In this document: positions 21,401-31,379 of the stretch, one piece after another
Layout of the letters: each line of letters starts with the position of its first letter
Position numbering within the stretch: the stretch's first letter is position 1
DNA from: Mastigias papua
Lineage: Eukaryota > Cnidaria > Scyphozoa > Rhizostomeae > Mastigiidae
Direction: 5' to 3'
DNA length: 64,000 nt
NCBI GenBank assembly: GCA_964019165.1
Contig: OZ025268.1
Location: forward strand, 15,212,359-15,276,358
Made by a program: the position numbers and the translations under genes
Notes under the pieces: model-generated
What the model was told of the DNA's origin: nothing
Database searches by the model: none
Seen by the model: only the letters and a program-made list of their open reading frames with translations

Positions 21401-23351
21401 ACAGTGAAATGTCAGAGCAAATGCATAATTCAAGGGAACTCAGATATCGATGACTGCTTTCCAATTTAATTTGGCGTTCATGCTTTATACAAAACTATAA
21501 AACCCGTAAAACAGGAAATATTTGAATTTAAGCATAAGCTGCATTCTTACCTTTCACCAAAGACAGCAGCTTGAAGCTCTTCAATTAATTCTGAGGACAA
21601 TCTTTAAAAAAGTATAGCAAAGTATGTAGCTACAGTGTGAACTTCATCAGGGAGATCTTACAATCGTATACAAATCGCCATTGCCTGTCACATAACTGTC
21701 AGGTGAATGTACACAGGCAATGGCTAGGTATAGTGATATTGATGTCGTAAAGATGATGGGGGTGCATAAGCTCAAAGTAGCTGGAATACCTCTGTCTTCG
21801 TCTAAATCATATCTAAGTCACAGAACACAACAGGTGTAAATAAATTGTCTTGATTTCAATTCGACTAAAATATCTTGTGGTGTAACACTGGTACCTCTAT
21901 ACGAGGACCATTAGTAGTCTCAATTTATACAAACAATGGTAAACTTCTTCAAATCTTTAGGGGAAATCAGTAGTAAAGCTGCCGACTTTTTTAAAATAGA
22001 TCAGCAGATTATACACATTCGGTTTCTACGATCATTCAGTTTTATAAGAATTGTCAAATAATCAACTTTAAGGGGTGGGGACGAGCTACAGCAGTCCTTC
22101 CCTCGTTAATTATATTGTCTCAAGCAAATATGGATAACTCAAATGTAGAAATGATAGCAGTACATTTCCCTAACATGGCAGCTAACAGCGTCAACGGTAG
22201 ACTATTAAAAAGCACATACTATGTACGGTCTGCATGGGTTATGGCGCTCATCTATGAAGACTCAAAATGACAATTTTTGCAACATAAAATATACGCGTCC
22301 ATCATTGCAAAAAGAAATAACCAGATCTTTGACAATAATGTACGAGAAAGAATTGAACTCGGAACTAATTCTGTTAAAAAGATTTCTATTTCTTCTGATG
22401 CAACTCCAGATTCCAGTGATCATGGAAAATGATTGTCGTTGGGAGAATTTGATGTCGAAAAGATATTTGCACACGGGATAGCTATAGAGATAACGCAACA
22501 TGACTGAATGCCGTCAATGAATGGAGAGTGGCAAGATACCATGAGTGACAAGATACTATGAACGCATGATGTGTTGTAAGATTCTTTTCCATGTTCATAA
22601 GAATTCATTGAAACTCACTGGAAACCCTGGGCTTCATACCCAAAATCATCAATAAAGTTGTTGACGACATAAAAACAAAACTGTAGTGAGATCAGAAACA
22701 CAAAACTGCGAGTGAGATCAATGGGAAAATGAATAAAGAACATGATACATGCTCTTGAAAACTTGCTAGCTTTGATGTTCATAAGAATCGCAAAAAAACA
22801 TGATATTAATAGAAGTGCAAGCAGAGCATTCCTGATGTTGTGAAATTGATTGAAGAAACTGTACAAAAAGCTGGCGACAGGTGGTGGACATAATAACACA
22901 ATGAGTGCATTACAATCGCATCTACAGGACAAAGCAACAACACTGTAAGAGATCTTTGTAAGTTTCGAACAGAGCTGGGTGGTTTTTGAATGGGGATAAG
23001 TTGAAACAAAAGCAGCGAATACCAATCTCTGTGAAAGAGCAATAAAATTCGCATTTGAAATCAGAAATTACATCAAAATCATGCAAAAGCTACAGCCTTC
23101 CTTAGATTGCACCATGTCAAGCCAACTGGCCAATTATCCCTTAAACAAACATTGAAGCTGGTAGATAAGCATTTCCCATACAATGGGCCTTACTATTCAA
23201 CAAGGTCCCAGAATAACTCTGGAAAGAACCATTCCTCTGCAAATTAAAAAACCTGTTCTAAAGCAATACAATTTTAGTTCTTACATTACTATATATAAAT
23301 ATATAAATAAATATATATAAATATATATGTATATATATATAAATATATGCA

Positions 23352-23438
<87 letters not shown>

Positions 23439-25944
23439 ATATAGTATCACAACTTTTCAGTTTTCAGTCAAAGCATTTACCATGTTGGAAAAACTAACCA
23501 AGACTACCATTTGCACAATTAAATTGTGGGCTGGTGTTCTATAACTTTAAAGACAGTTAACAATAGAAAGTACAATGGTTGAATAGGCTTCCATTGCTTA
23601 CTAAACAATGCAAGTGATCCGTATTGAAAAGGCAGTCATAACTATAAGCCACAGTATTGAGTACTCAAAGAGACCATATGCTGTTGCTCAAAACCAAAGA
23701 AAAACATCAGGCATCAACAGACCTTTCAAGTCTCACACAATCTGCATGAATCGTAAGGAATTTAAAGCATTCTTGTCAGAAGTGGAAACAATTCTGTTCA
23801 TGTTGGGAACCTGGTACCTGGCTCAAAACATCCAACAAAATTTTGAAGTAGGTTGACCTATAGACATGATTTCTATTTCTATGCATCTATCTGTTGCATA
23901 CCTACTGTCTATTTGTTGTTTATCTACTATTACAAATTAACTAAATGACACAAATTCAAGTCAAGAGTCAAGGATTTCTTCTCTTAAGTTAGCTTGAATT
24001 ATGTTACTAGAGTTGTTCTTTACTTGTTTTAACAGGACTAAGTTTTTCAACAAAGGTGTTTGCCAATATTGCTTACCAAAAAGTGTTCTGGGAACTGCAT
24101 CCCAGTTTCCACTACTTTTTCCATCTGTGATTTCTATGCTTACTTGTACAGAGGGGAAATTCTCACACATACTACAAAAATGCTAGATTTATTTAATTAT
24201 ATTGAGATTGCTGATAGATTAAGATATCAAGTTAGTTCTAAAAACATGTAAATACTAGAATGCTTTGCCTACAGTTTTAATGACAATACTGATTCCAAAG
24301 TGCAATATATTCTTCAACTGATATTTTCTATCAAAGACTACAACCTGTGTGTCTTGATCACATTGTCTTCACAATTATATTCTTCATATCAAATATCACA
24401 GGATTATTCAACTGTAAACAAGACAAAAGCAAATAAAAATGAAAAAGGAGAAGATAACCCATACTCACTTCAACTCAGTTAACTCATTTACAAACACATC
24501 TTTCCTAAGTAGGCCTGGCGGTATTCGAAATGCTAAACTCAATATCTGCAGAAGAGCTGCATAAATTGTTGAAATTGCATCTTCAGGTAGGTTGGGAGCC
24601 TTTATTAACTGGAAAGCATCTCCTGGAATGTTATTTCCCTCTATGTCTTGCATAGCAACTGCATAATTAAAGTGAAAACCCTCACAGATGGTGTTCACAA
24701 AGATCAATTATATCACCAGTCAGTAACAACTATGTATAAAATAAACAACCAGAACAGAAAGAAAATCAACCAATGCTCTTGTACTAGCACCAGCCAGCAT
24801 CTCCATTGTAAAACAAAGAGCAACTTAAATAAAATGGCCAATTGTAGCATATATGAAAAGGCAGATCCTCTTTCCAAAGATCACTAGACAATATCAATAT
24901 GATAAACTTTCAAACAACTTAAAATTTCGAAAACTAAATACATAACACTTCCTTAGACTATGTTACATACAGAAAAATTATCATGTATATGTACTAAGTT
25001 GCTGGTAAGAGTTCACAAAAATACTCATCCAACTTGCATGCACTGTGAAAGAAGGTCGGATGAATATCTCTTTGAATAATTAATTACCAGCAATTTAGTA
25101 GGTAAACTTGATACTTTGTCGGCGGACGATAAGAATACGGACAGTTGAAATTGCATATAAACTAAATATGCGTAAGTCAAGAATGTGCAATAAAATGTGC
25201 GGCACTAGGTATGCAAGAGACATTGTAACGAACAACACTGAACGGTTTGCGTACTAACCCCTTGCAACTGATCAGTGTCTAAAACCGGAAGTGTGATCAT
25301 GTTTACAGAGGAAAGATGATTCTCGCATATTTCATTTTCATTTCATTTTCATATGACTTAAGGAATGATATATTTCTTCAGTGGAGATAACAAAGTATTT
25401 GAAACAAACAAAATCTAAGACTGACCCTCTAACCCTGTGCTCCACGACCCTGTCCCACATCCACCACCTTTTCTGTACAGTTTACAATATAGCTAGTGTT
25501 GTCAGGTAAAATGAAATATTTGCCTTTCTCTCTTAGATCTAAATGCAACAGTTTATTTAATAGTTGTAGGCTGAGATCTTGACATAATTTCATAAACATG
25601 GCCCCAGTACTTCCAGTTAGGCTATCAGTTGAAAGGCTTAGCATTCAAACTGAAAGTTTGGAGCCATGTGCATACCTCATGACCTCTCGCCGTATACTTA
25701 TGTACCGCAGCACAGTGGCTTTAAAATACTAGTTTATAGAATAAGCGTAGTGTCCTATCTTTTATAATAATTTACTAAATGTTTTACTTAATTCATAGTT
25801 ACCTTGAATAAACTTCCGCAGAATGCTTCTGTCCACTTTCTCCAAATATGGAGCGGCAATCTTAATAACATTTGGAACTTTCGGCCCAAAAAAAGAAGCC
25901 TCCTCTTGCGAGTGAAGCAGCGAGGTTCCCCTCTCACGAGCCAT
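12454..25944 (-). CDS. COMMD5: COMMD5, COMM domain-containing protein 5 (complete, six exons)
   Basis: COMMD proteins assemble into the CCC/Commander complex (with CCDC22, CCDC93 and Retriever) that recycles membrane cargo from endosomes (family knowledge). Minus-strand exons: 25944-25803, 24658-24469, 21601-21551, 21178-21083, 14908-14833, 12555-12454. Total 657 bp, 218 residues plus stop, close to the 224 of human COMMD5. Phases chain as 1, 2, 2, 2, 0 with GT-AG borders throughout. Order: N-terminal helical region ([35 protein letters not shown]), linker ([12 protein letters not shown]), then the COMM domain from about residue 148 ([49 protein letters not shown]). The tail ends LKIQT. COMMD5 is preferred over other COMMDs because of the ordered match across the whole length. 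No internal stop. Intron 4 is about 5.9 kb and holds repeats. The start is the first ATG of the exon and yields a normal-length N-terminus. Confidence 0.92.
12556..14832 (-). other. COMMD5 intron 5
   Basis: About 2.3 kb with no recognised exon or complete repeat. Confidence 0.6.
14833..14908 (-). CDS. COMMD5: COMMD5 exon 5
   Basis: 76 bp, phase 2 to phase 0, acceptor ATTATTTTCTTTAG, donor GTACGT. Encodes [20 protein letters not shown] and LETFE, the central strands of the COMM domain. Confidence 0.93.
15250..15306. repeat. Short foldback beside the TA array
   Basis: GTACCATTCGTAATGGGAG and CTCCCGTTGCGAATGGTAC are reverse complements at 16 of 19 positions, separated by about 19 bp. Lies about 45 bp before the TA array at 15352. 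Confidence 0.65.
15352..15440. repeat. (TA)n microsatellite
   Basis: About 88 bp of uninterrupted TA dinucleotide within COMMD5 intron 4. Confidence 0.97.
16250..16596 (+). pseudogene. Transposase-like protein fragment (tentative)
   Basis: Open on the plus strand to a stop at 16594-16596, including [18 protein letters not shown] and [17 protein letters not shown]. The 'ITGDKATY...TRQ' motif resembles a family of uncharacterised, transposon-like proteins common in cnidarian genomes; this match is from memory and not verified. The frame extends upstream of the first ATG ([18 protein letters not shown]), so the ATG at 16339 is not a real start. It lies antisense in a COMMD5 intron. Confidence 0.4.
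17990..18170 (+). pseudogene. Decayed open frame, unidentified
   Basis: Plus-strand frame reading [20 protein letters not shown], then [18 protein letters not shown] and IKLIG-stop, continuing in frame with [20 protein letters not shown]. The composition is protein-like and stops are few at first, then frequent. Possibly a retroelement gag-like remnant; no firm family. Confidence 0.3.
18990..19035. repeat. Palindromic GT/AC microsatellite
   Basis: CGTACGTGTGTGCGTG is followed about 10 bp later by CACACACGTACGCACACAC, an imperfect inverted pair of alternating purine-pyrimidine sequence. Confidence 0.7.
19749..20012. mobile_element. MITE-like element with GGTTTCCATAT ends
   Basis: Left AACCTGGTTTCCATATCGTC and right complement AACAATATGGAAACAAGGCT form imperfect terminal inverted repeats about 260 bp apart; no ORF. 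ATATGGAAAC motifs also occur at 43055-43070, 45484 and 45538 near the hAT/LTR cluster, indicating a shared repeat family. Confidence 0.5.
20571..20815 (+). mobile_element. Penelope-like element 3' tail, second copy
   Basis: Shares ordered blocks with 9139-9510: CTCTTCAAGTAA (last codons and stop), TACGCAG/ATACAGTAGTCATCATATCAC, TCGGCTCACCTTTC, CTCTGA(A/C)GAGT, and AGAAGTTCTGTAGTACCAA at the end. Only the 3' end is present, as in 5'-truncated insertions. Located in COMMD5 intron 4. Confidence 0.7.
21083..21178 (-). CDS. COMMD5: COMMD5 exon 4
   Basis: 96 bp, phase 2 to phase 2, acceptor ...AAATTTTTCAG, donor GTAAAT. Encodes [16 protein letters not shown] and [12 protein letters not shown], the start of the COMM domain with its conserved tryptophan. 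Confidence 0.92.
21551..21601 (-). CDS. COMMD5: COMMD5 exon 3 (51-bp microexon)
   Basis: A 51-bp exon, phase 2 to phase 2, with a GTAAGA donor. Encodes [16 protein letters not shown], bridging exons 2 and 4 exactly as the family's LxxDLxxVVFG block requires. Confidence 0.88.
21602..24468 (-). other. COMMD5 intron 2
   Basis: About 2.9 kb. Contains a 12-bp-arm foldback at 21678-21724 (GCCATTGCCTGT/ACAGGCAATGGC) and the TA-rich array at 23285-23436. A 136-codon frame on the minus strand near 22615-23025 has no recognisable domain and is not called. Confidence 0.55.
23285..23436. repeat. TA-rich microsatellite
   Basis: Imperfect AAATATAT/TATATG units grading into pure (TA)n from about 23357 to 23436. 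Confidence 0.93.
24469..24658 (-). CDS. COMMD5: COMMD5 exon 2
   Basis: 190 bp between the acceptor TTTTCACTTTAATTATGCAG and a GTGAGT donor. Encodes [16 protein letters not shown] and [10 protein letters not shown], the most COMMD5-specific part of the N-terminal domain. Phase 1 in, phase 2 out. Confidence 0.93.
25240..25465 (+). repeat. Dispersed repeat, copy 1 (in COMMD5 intron 1)
   Basis: Shares ordered blocks with the reverse complement of 40975-41155: TGCGTACTAACCCCTT, AAAACCGGAAGTGTGATCA, CTAAGACTGACCC, TAACCCTGTGCTCC, CGACCCTGTCCCAC. About 200 bp, non-coding, possibly SINE- or MITE-like. Confidence 0.75.
25465..25730 (-). other. Unidentified open stretch in COMMD5 intron 1
   Basis: Minus strand: one frame is open for about 90 codons with a single TGA ([19 protein letters not shown] before the stop; [39 protein letters not shown] after it). 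Protein-like but unrecognised. It could be an unannotated exon, a retrogene remnant or chance. It does not belong to the COMMD5 reading frame. Confidence 0.25.
25803..25944 (-). CDS. COMMD5: COMMD5 exon 1
   Basis: 47 codons plus one base, from MARERG to RKFIQ, ending at a GTAACT donor. The SFFGPKVP and [10 protein letters not shown] blocks align with the N-terminus of vertebrate COMMD5. Confidence 0.9.
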
Positions 25945-26165
25945 TATTTCCAGGATTATTGTGTCTTTTCCATTGAAAGCTTTGCCATACCAACTTAACT
26001 CTATCGACTATACTGTTTAGGGCAAATCCGGGATGACCGATGACACAACAACACAAATTACGTAACTCGAGATCGAGGCTAGAAGCCGGTGGACTACCCT
26101 GTAACCTGTAACAGTTTCCAGGCACGCAGCTACCTTTCGACCTATTTTGCAATTCTTGCTACCCC
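25945..26165 (-). promoter_or_regulatory. COMMD5: COMMD5 5' flank
   Basis: Must contain the 5' UTR and proximal promoter. No TATA box at a credible spacing. It ends at a hAT-type MITE only about 220 bp upstream of the start codon. Confidence 0.4.
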
Positions 26166-26310
26166 CAGGGACGCCTACGCTGGGGGGGCAAGGGGGGCAG
26201 CTGCCCCTCCTGCCCTTTCCAAGGACTTAAATATTTCAGTGCAAAAGTGTTTATAATGTGCCCTCAATAAGAACCTTGCCCCCTGCCCTTGGTGCAGGCA
26301 GGCGTGCCTG
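26166..26310. mobile_element. 145-bp hAT-type MITE with 8-bp target duplication
   Basis: Flanked by GCTACCCC at 26158-26165 and again at 26311-26318. Ends are CAGGGACGCCTACG and the complement of CAGGCACGCCTGCC. The 8-bp duplication and CAG(G)G ends are hallmarks of hAT elements. It has an internal palindromic GGGGCAGCTGCCCC. No coding capacity. Confidence 0.85.
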
Positions 26311-26318
26311 GCTACCCC

Positions 26319-27004
26319 TCAGAAAAACTATCATGTAGCATAATTTCCTGGGATTTCAGCTTTTATGGTTGATGCATTTTAGATATTGACCCGGGATTTC
26401 GCAACTGGTTATTCCCTCTGAAGAACAAATGTTCTGATAAATTTAGCAACAAACTTACATTGCAATCAGTCACAGTATGTCAGCGGTTATAAGTTTTCAG
26501 TTCAGTTCAGGTCAGCTTGCTACAAAACTCACCTAAACATGACATTTCTGAACTACATTAGCATAATTATTACAAGTCTACTTACAAAAATTGCACATAT
26601 ACATAAATGAATGCATAACAAAATAAATACATACCAAGTGGTGACAATTGCATGGTTTGTTGAGTTTCTTAGGGGGTCAGTCATTATTTGTGGTGGGAGG
26701 CGGGGCGTAAAATATTTTTGAAAGAGTGCAATTATTTTTGTGGCCCAATTCCACACTAATATGCTGCCTCCCCAATTCCAAGAATGCGTTGTTGTAGCCC
26801 CTCCATAACCTGAAACAACAACACACATTTCTTGTACAAAATGGAACACCATTTGTTAATGGTGACAAACTTACTTCGAAATTGATTAATATGTTAAGAT
26901 TGAGTAATATGATGCTCAGTATTCAGAGCTAAAAGATAGAAATTAGCAGAGTGTACAAATATATTCAGATGATCATGGCCAGCTTGTAGTTTCTAGTTTC
27001 TTCA
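26319..27004. other. Intergenic stretch, no confirmed gene
   Basis: Minus strand around 26761-26811 reads MEGLQQRILGIGEAAY-stop directly after a strong acceptor (TGTGTGTTGTTGTTTCAG). There is a GTAAGT donor near 26872, but the segment before it is closed in all frames. Possibly exonic, not assigned. Confidence 0.25.
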
Positions 27005-27086
27005 TTATACTAGGCCCGATTCCAGCTGACGTCTCTTCAGTTCATTGAAGATGTCTTCTAGAACATCAAAATTGTCATGGTAGAAG
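27005..27086 (-). CDS. Candidate terminal exon, unidentified protein
   Basis: Minus strand: acceptor CTTTTCATTGTTTTAG, then one base and 26 sense codons (FYHDNFDVLEDIFNELKRRQ, LESGLV) ending in TAA. Amphipathic, charged and quite unlike the surrounding AT-rich sequence. No upstream exon was identified: the next 5 kb on this strand is CR1-like LINE sequence. It may be the last exon of a gene starting further right, or a remnant. Confidence 0.35.
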
Positions 27087-27339
27087 CTAAAACAATGAAA
27101 AGCAAAGTTTTCTGAGAAAAACATGAACATAAAAGCATGGAAGACAAATGATTTATCAAAGTTGAAGGTGATATCCTAAAAGTTAAGGGTAGTGATGGTT
27201 GTATGCCATGATGAAAAGGAAGCCTGGAGCAAGTGTGCCCAGCAGCAGCAAATTTCATCATAATGTATGGCAGAGGGGGGACAGGTGGAATTTTTTCCAG
27301 ATATTTGGAAACAATCTGCAGTATCTAGCAAGTTTTATT

Positions 27340-29420
27340 GAGAGTTCGCTCAGATGATGCTTCTAACAGAGATACCCATCTAACGAAGACTCAAAAATTT
27401 TACATTTTTAATCTTCTAATGCGTTTCTTGTCCATTCTAACAAATGCGACATGTAAAATTAAAATGATGGGTAAATTAAATATTAGAAAGTTTGCTTTGT
27501 TGATGATTAATGATAATTTGCTAACGTCAAACCATTTTTTCAATGGCTCAAGTTCTAAGCTGAGAGTTTCTTTATTAAGTTGGATTTGTATCCTCAGCAA
27601 GAAGGTGAAATTTTTACCTTTTTTAAGAATTAAGCAGAACATTAGTAAGAATCAGAAAAACAGGTGAACCAGGCCCGTCGGAACGAAATTTATATTGGGG
27701 GGGCTGTGAGTAAAGCAAACTGCACTGGGCTCCGGGAGAATTGTTGTCCGACCACGCCCTTTAGATTGCTGGAAAGCAACCTGGCTATACAAATTGGCAT
27801 TTTTACTGGATAAATTACTATTTACAGAATTAAGACAATTTTTGAAATGGAAGTTGTAAATTGGCAGGAATCTATGTATTTGCAGTCATCTACTAACATT
27901 ACCTGTGGCTGAAAAGCTAACGGAATACTTTGCAGTCATTGACAGCAAAACTTTCCTGCTGTCTCCAAGCAATGCACGCCAGCAATCAACTTAAGAAATC
28001 ATAAACACTGCCAAAACAACATTTAACGATCCTCTTAATACACGCCCTCCCAGCATCTTCGCATAACATATTCAGTTTTCAAGACTTCACTTTCTTCGCT
28101 CATGCTGTTTAACGTTCCTAATCAAGTATACATTGGTTCTTTGAGCACGCAATAAATGATTGAAAGGGATAACTGGCAACTGAACTGGTTAATAATTTTG
28201 CGAATTTATAGTATGGCTTTGCAATGTTTACTCGAAAATTTAAAGAGCAAATAGTTGCAAAATATTGGGGGGGCTTCAGCCCCCCCCCCCAGCCCCCCCG
28301 GTTCCGACGGGCCTGTGAACCCAGTAAAGAGCTTTCTGGTACGAGGAGGGAGAAAGGGCGATCAATTTGTTTCCAATTCTTACTATTCTTCTTGTGGACG
28401 AGAACTACATTAGCTTGCTTCCAGGTCTCAGGGAAAACAACTTCACTCATACAAGACTCAGATATTAATCTGAGGGGCTGACGGAGTAAATTGTTACATA
28501 TCTCTATCATACGCGCTGAGGTGTCATCCCAGCCACGAGGCCTGTTTGAATCCAATGATCAAATAATGCTCAAGATTCTCTTATCATAATGCAAAAGTAA
28601 GTGAGCAGTGGAAAATTAGGTTCTATCAATGGAGGAAGTTCGCTACCAGTGTGGATAGTTGAGCATTTTTGAATAAAATAATCATTAAAAATCTCTGCCT
28701 TAGTGGTAAAATCCATATTTTGGATCCTTGAGAAATCATGTTGGTAATTGTTTCCAGCCTTTCCTCTGACTGGCCATTTCTGATGAAGGATTTGCAAGCC
28801 CTATTCTTTTTCTGGATGAAGATGTTAATTGACTGTATCATCCAAGGCGCTTGGCAAGATTTGACAGTCATTATTCTGCTTGGTATAAAATTTGAAAAAA
28901 TTCAGTACAACTTCATTCAGTTTCTGAATTTGCTGGTTAGGCATCAAATTTCTAACAAGGCATCACTCCAAGGAAATATTTCGGTTCCCTTTATAATTGC
29001 AATGACATTTGCTCTATCATAATAAACAATTTTGCTTTTATACGGAGGAGGAGACAAATGTTTTACAGTCAGTTTACCATAGATAGTATGATGATGGCAG
29101 TTTTCATACAAAAGTTTATGAGCATCTGATTATAAGAAAAGATTTGGTTGGTCAATGAAAATAACATCAATGCAAGATCTTAAGTTTCCAATTAAGTGTG
29201 TTGACTCATTGATTACTTGACGAAGACCAAGGTCAGGTGAAAGTAACTCAAAGAGTTTGCCCTCGCCACTCTCGATATCATGTTTCAACCATTTGGCAGT
29301 ACGACAGTTGATATCACCAGCTATAGTAACACAATAAGGACTTTTACCACACATCCTGGACAACATGACAGCGAAGGTATTTATAAAACCTTTCTTGCAA
29401 ACTTTCGTCCAAGTTTTCAT
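27340..29420 (-). pseudogene. CR1-like LINE fragment: endonuclease, linker and RT pieces
   Basis: Non-LTR retrotransposon ORF2 remnant on the minus strand. In order: end of the APE endonuclease at 29420-29130 (GDINCRTAKWLKHDIESGEG, SPDLGLRQVINESTHLIGN, SCIDVIFIDQPNLF); a linker with frameshifts at 28871-28570; RT fingers at 28555-28320 (RPRGWDDTSARMIEICNN, VFPETWKQANVVLVHKKN, DRPFSLLVPE); then a MITE insertion (27670-28315); then an RT C-terminal piece at 27660-27400 (LKKWFDVSKLSLIINKANF). The RT core with the YADD/FADD box is missing. Many stops: dead copy. Confidence 0.85.
27670..28315. mobile_element. MITE with CAGGCCCGTCGGAAC ends, inserted in the LINE
   Basis: Perfect 15-bp terminal inverted repeats CAGGCCCGTCGGAAC/GTTCCGACGGGCCTG. 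Flanks share TGAAC (27665-27669 and 28316-28320), a shorter duplication than the 8 bp usual for hAT, so the superfamily is uncertain. Subterminal G/C tracts (GGGGGGG near 27698; C tracts at 28280-28299). About 646 bp, no transposase. It interrupts the CR1-like RT, so it is younger than that LINE. Confidence 0.75.
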
Positions 29421-29849
29421 ACAACGTAGAGAACAGATTCAAGGTAAACAGATTGTTTACCTTGAAAAATCTTGCTTATCGTTGTTTCCTTTTACAAGTT
29501 CTTGGTTTCTGATTCTGTTCTCCTGGTTGTTCAGATTGAATAGCTTTTTTGTATCCAATGCTTTCATGGCATCAACAGATTTCTTCACTGATTTGTTTCC
29601 ATTTATGCCTTTGCTATGTAAGACACTCTCTGTTTAGATTTCCGTTTTGCTTTGGTCGAAGTTTGCGTTTCTCAGAACTTGCTCGCCTAAAGTCACTAGA
29701 GTGATCCGGCCAATAATTGCGTAGATAACAAATTTGAATAAATATTACATAACGGAGACAACACGTTATTGAAAATATTTGCTACATACAGTTGCAAACC
29801 TCACTAAATAGTAGGTAGTTTGCAAGTGACAACTTGCAGTTTGCGAGTT

Positions 29850-31210
29850 GCAGCTCTATACAAAATGTACAGTTTTAAAAGAGAGAGAGATCTGTGCAGC
29901 TTAAATTATATATCAATTAAGTACGGCAACACAACATGATTTCAGTGACCACTCGTCAAGTGCATGTTGCTTATGGTTGGGAGGCAAAGGCTATTCCTTA
30001 ATCCTCAATATAGTAGGCGCGAGAGAAATGTGCAGTTCCAAATTTTCCTTGAAAAGCTCTGCTACTTGGTTTGAATACAAAAGTGGCTTCTCATGCAAAA
30101 GGTCATGATTCAAAGAATGAGACAAAACATTCTTGCATAGAAACAGGGTTTAGGATGTGTAGCGTAATTGAAACATTTCTAGAGCTAATGGCTTAATTGA
30201 TTGAATGAGGACCTTAGTAAGTTTAGCCATATTTGGTAGTTCATCATAAGTTGAGCAATAATCTGATAGTGCTAGGCCCGATGCTGTTTCATAAAGTTCT
30301 TCCGTTTTTTCTGACTGTCATTGCTGCAAAAATGCCAAATAAGAGGGCAGTAATTGAAATGACAAAGTATAAACGAGCTTATGATTATAAGTCTCTCTTT
30401 ACTGCCCATATATCTAGCTAGCTTTGCAAAACTGTTGAGTTGCAATGATAACTTTTTACAGACTCTTTGAATGTGTGACTCAAACTTTAGTCGATCGTCA
30501 ATTTGAACACAAAGAAGTTCGACTTTGTCGGCTATTCAATTTTGAATTCACTGTTTATTGCAAATTTCCGTATGCTTTTGCAAACTGCTAAAGATTGAAA
30601 ATTAAATTGATTAGCTGCAATGTAATTATAATTAAACCACAAAATGCATTTGGTAGTGCTTCTTTTAACTAATCTGTTAAGCTCTTCAATATTGCAAGAG
30701 GAAATTGTATTTAATTTTCATCTGCAAAGTTGCACTCTGGCGCTTTACTGATTATAAGGAGGATGTCAGTTATAAAAATATTGAAGAAAAGTGGACCAAG
30801 AATTGTTCCTTGTGATACTCTTTGGCAAATGGGGACCCATGTGCTAAAATAGCCGCTATACCTCGCAAATGGCTTCCTCTCTGCGAGATAACTATGTATT
30901 CGCCATTGGGTGTTATCACTTACAGCATAAGTCTGTAACTTTGCAATTAGTGGGTTTCTTTGGAGACAATCAAATGATTTGGATAGATCCATGAGGTTGG
31001 AATATGCTTGTCCTCTTTTAAGCCAGTTTCGAATCTCCTAATAGTCTTATCAGTGCATGTGGTGAAGAAATGCGCTTACGATATGTTCATAGAAACTCTG
31101 AAAAGCGATCTTTCCTTAGCAGGAGATAACTGATGTTCAATTCCCATCTCAAAGACATTAGAAAGCGACGTTAAAACATTTATTCGGCAATAGTTTGGTA
31201 ACGGTTTGGC
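29850..31210 (-). pseudogene. Second CR1-like LINE fragment: RT core to C-terminus
   Basis: Minus strand. From about 31200 RT fingers (LTSLSNVFEMGIEHQL), then MDLSKSFDCLQRNPLIAKLQ, SYLAERKPFARYSGYF, QRVSQGTILGPLFFNIFITD, CNFADEN (FADD box as FADE), DDRLKFESHIQRVCKKLSLQ and, past a frameshift, CHFNYCPLIWHFCSN. Stop-ridden C-terminal sequence continues to about 29900. It covers the part the neighbouring fragment (27340-29420) lacks, in the same orientation but reversed order, so these are two truncated copies or a rearranged one. Confidence 0.82.
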
Positions 31211-31379
31211 AAAGATATGGTTTATGGATATTTAGAAGTCATAACTAATATTCAGTTTATCAGTTGATCAATGGTTTATGGCCTTTGTCAAACTGGGTTT
31301 TCCTATAGGATTTAGGCTCCTAAATGAAATTTACCGTCTTTGCTTACAAAGGCAATCGCAGAGGGCCTTCACATGAAAG

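Noticed and set aside
22561..22980. Plus-strand frame resembling a coiled-coil pseudogene ([16 protein letters not shown]...)
   Set aside because: Stops occur at about the rate expected by chance in AT-rich DNA, and no homologue comes to mind.
22615..23025. 136-codon minus-strand frame with hydrophobic stretches
   Set aside because: No recognisable domain; lies in COMMD5 intron 2 and its opposite strand is equally uninformative.
24659..24707. ATG upstream of COMMD5 exon 2 as a gene start
   Set aside because: The segment is a typical polypyrimidine/acceptor region; exon 1 at 25803-25944 supplies the conserved N-terminus.
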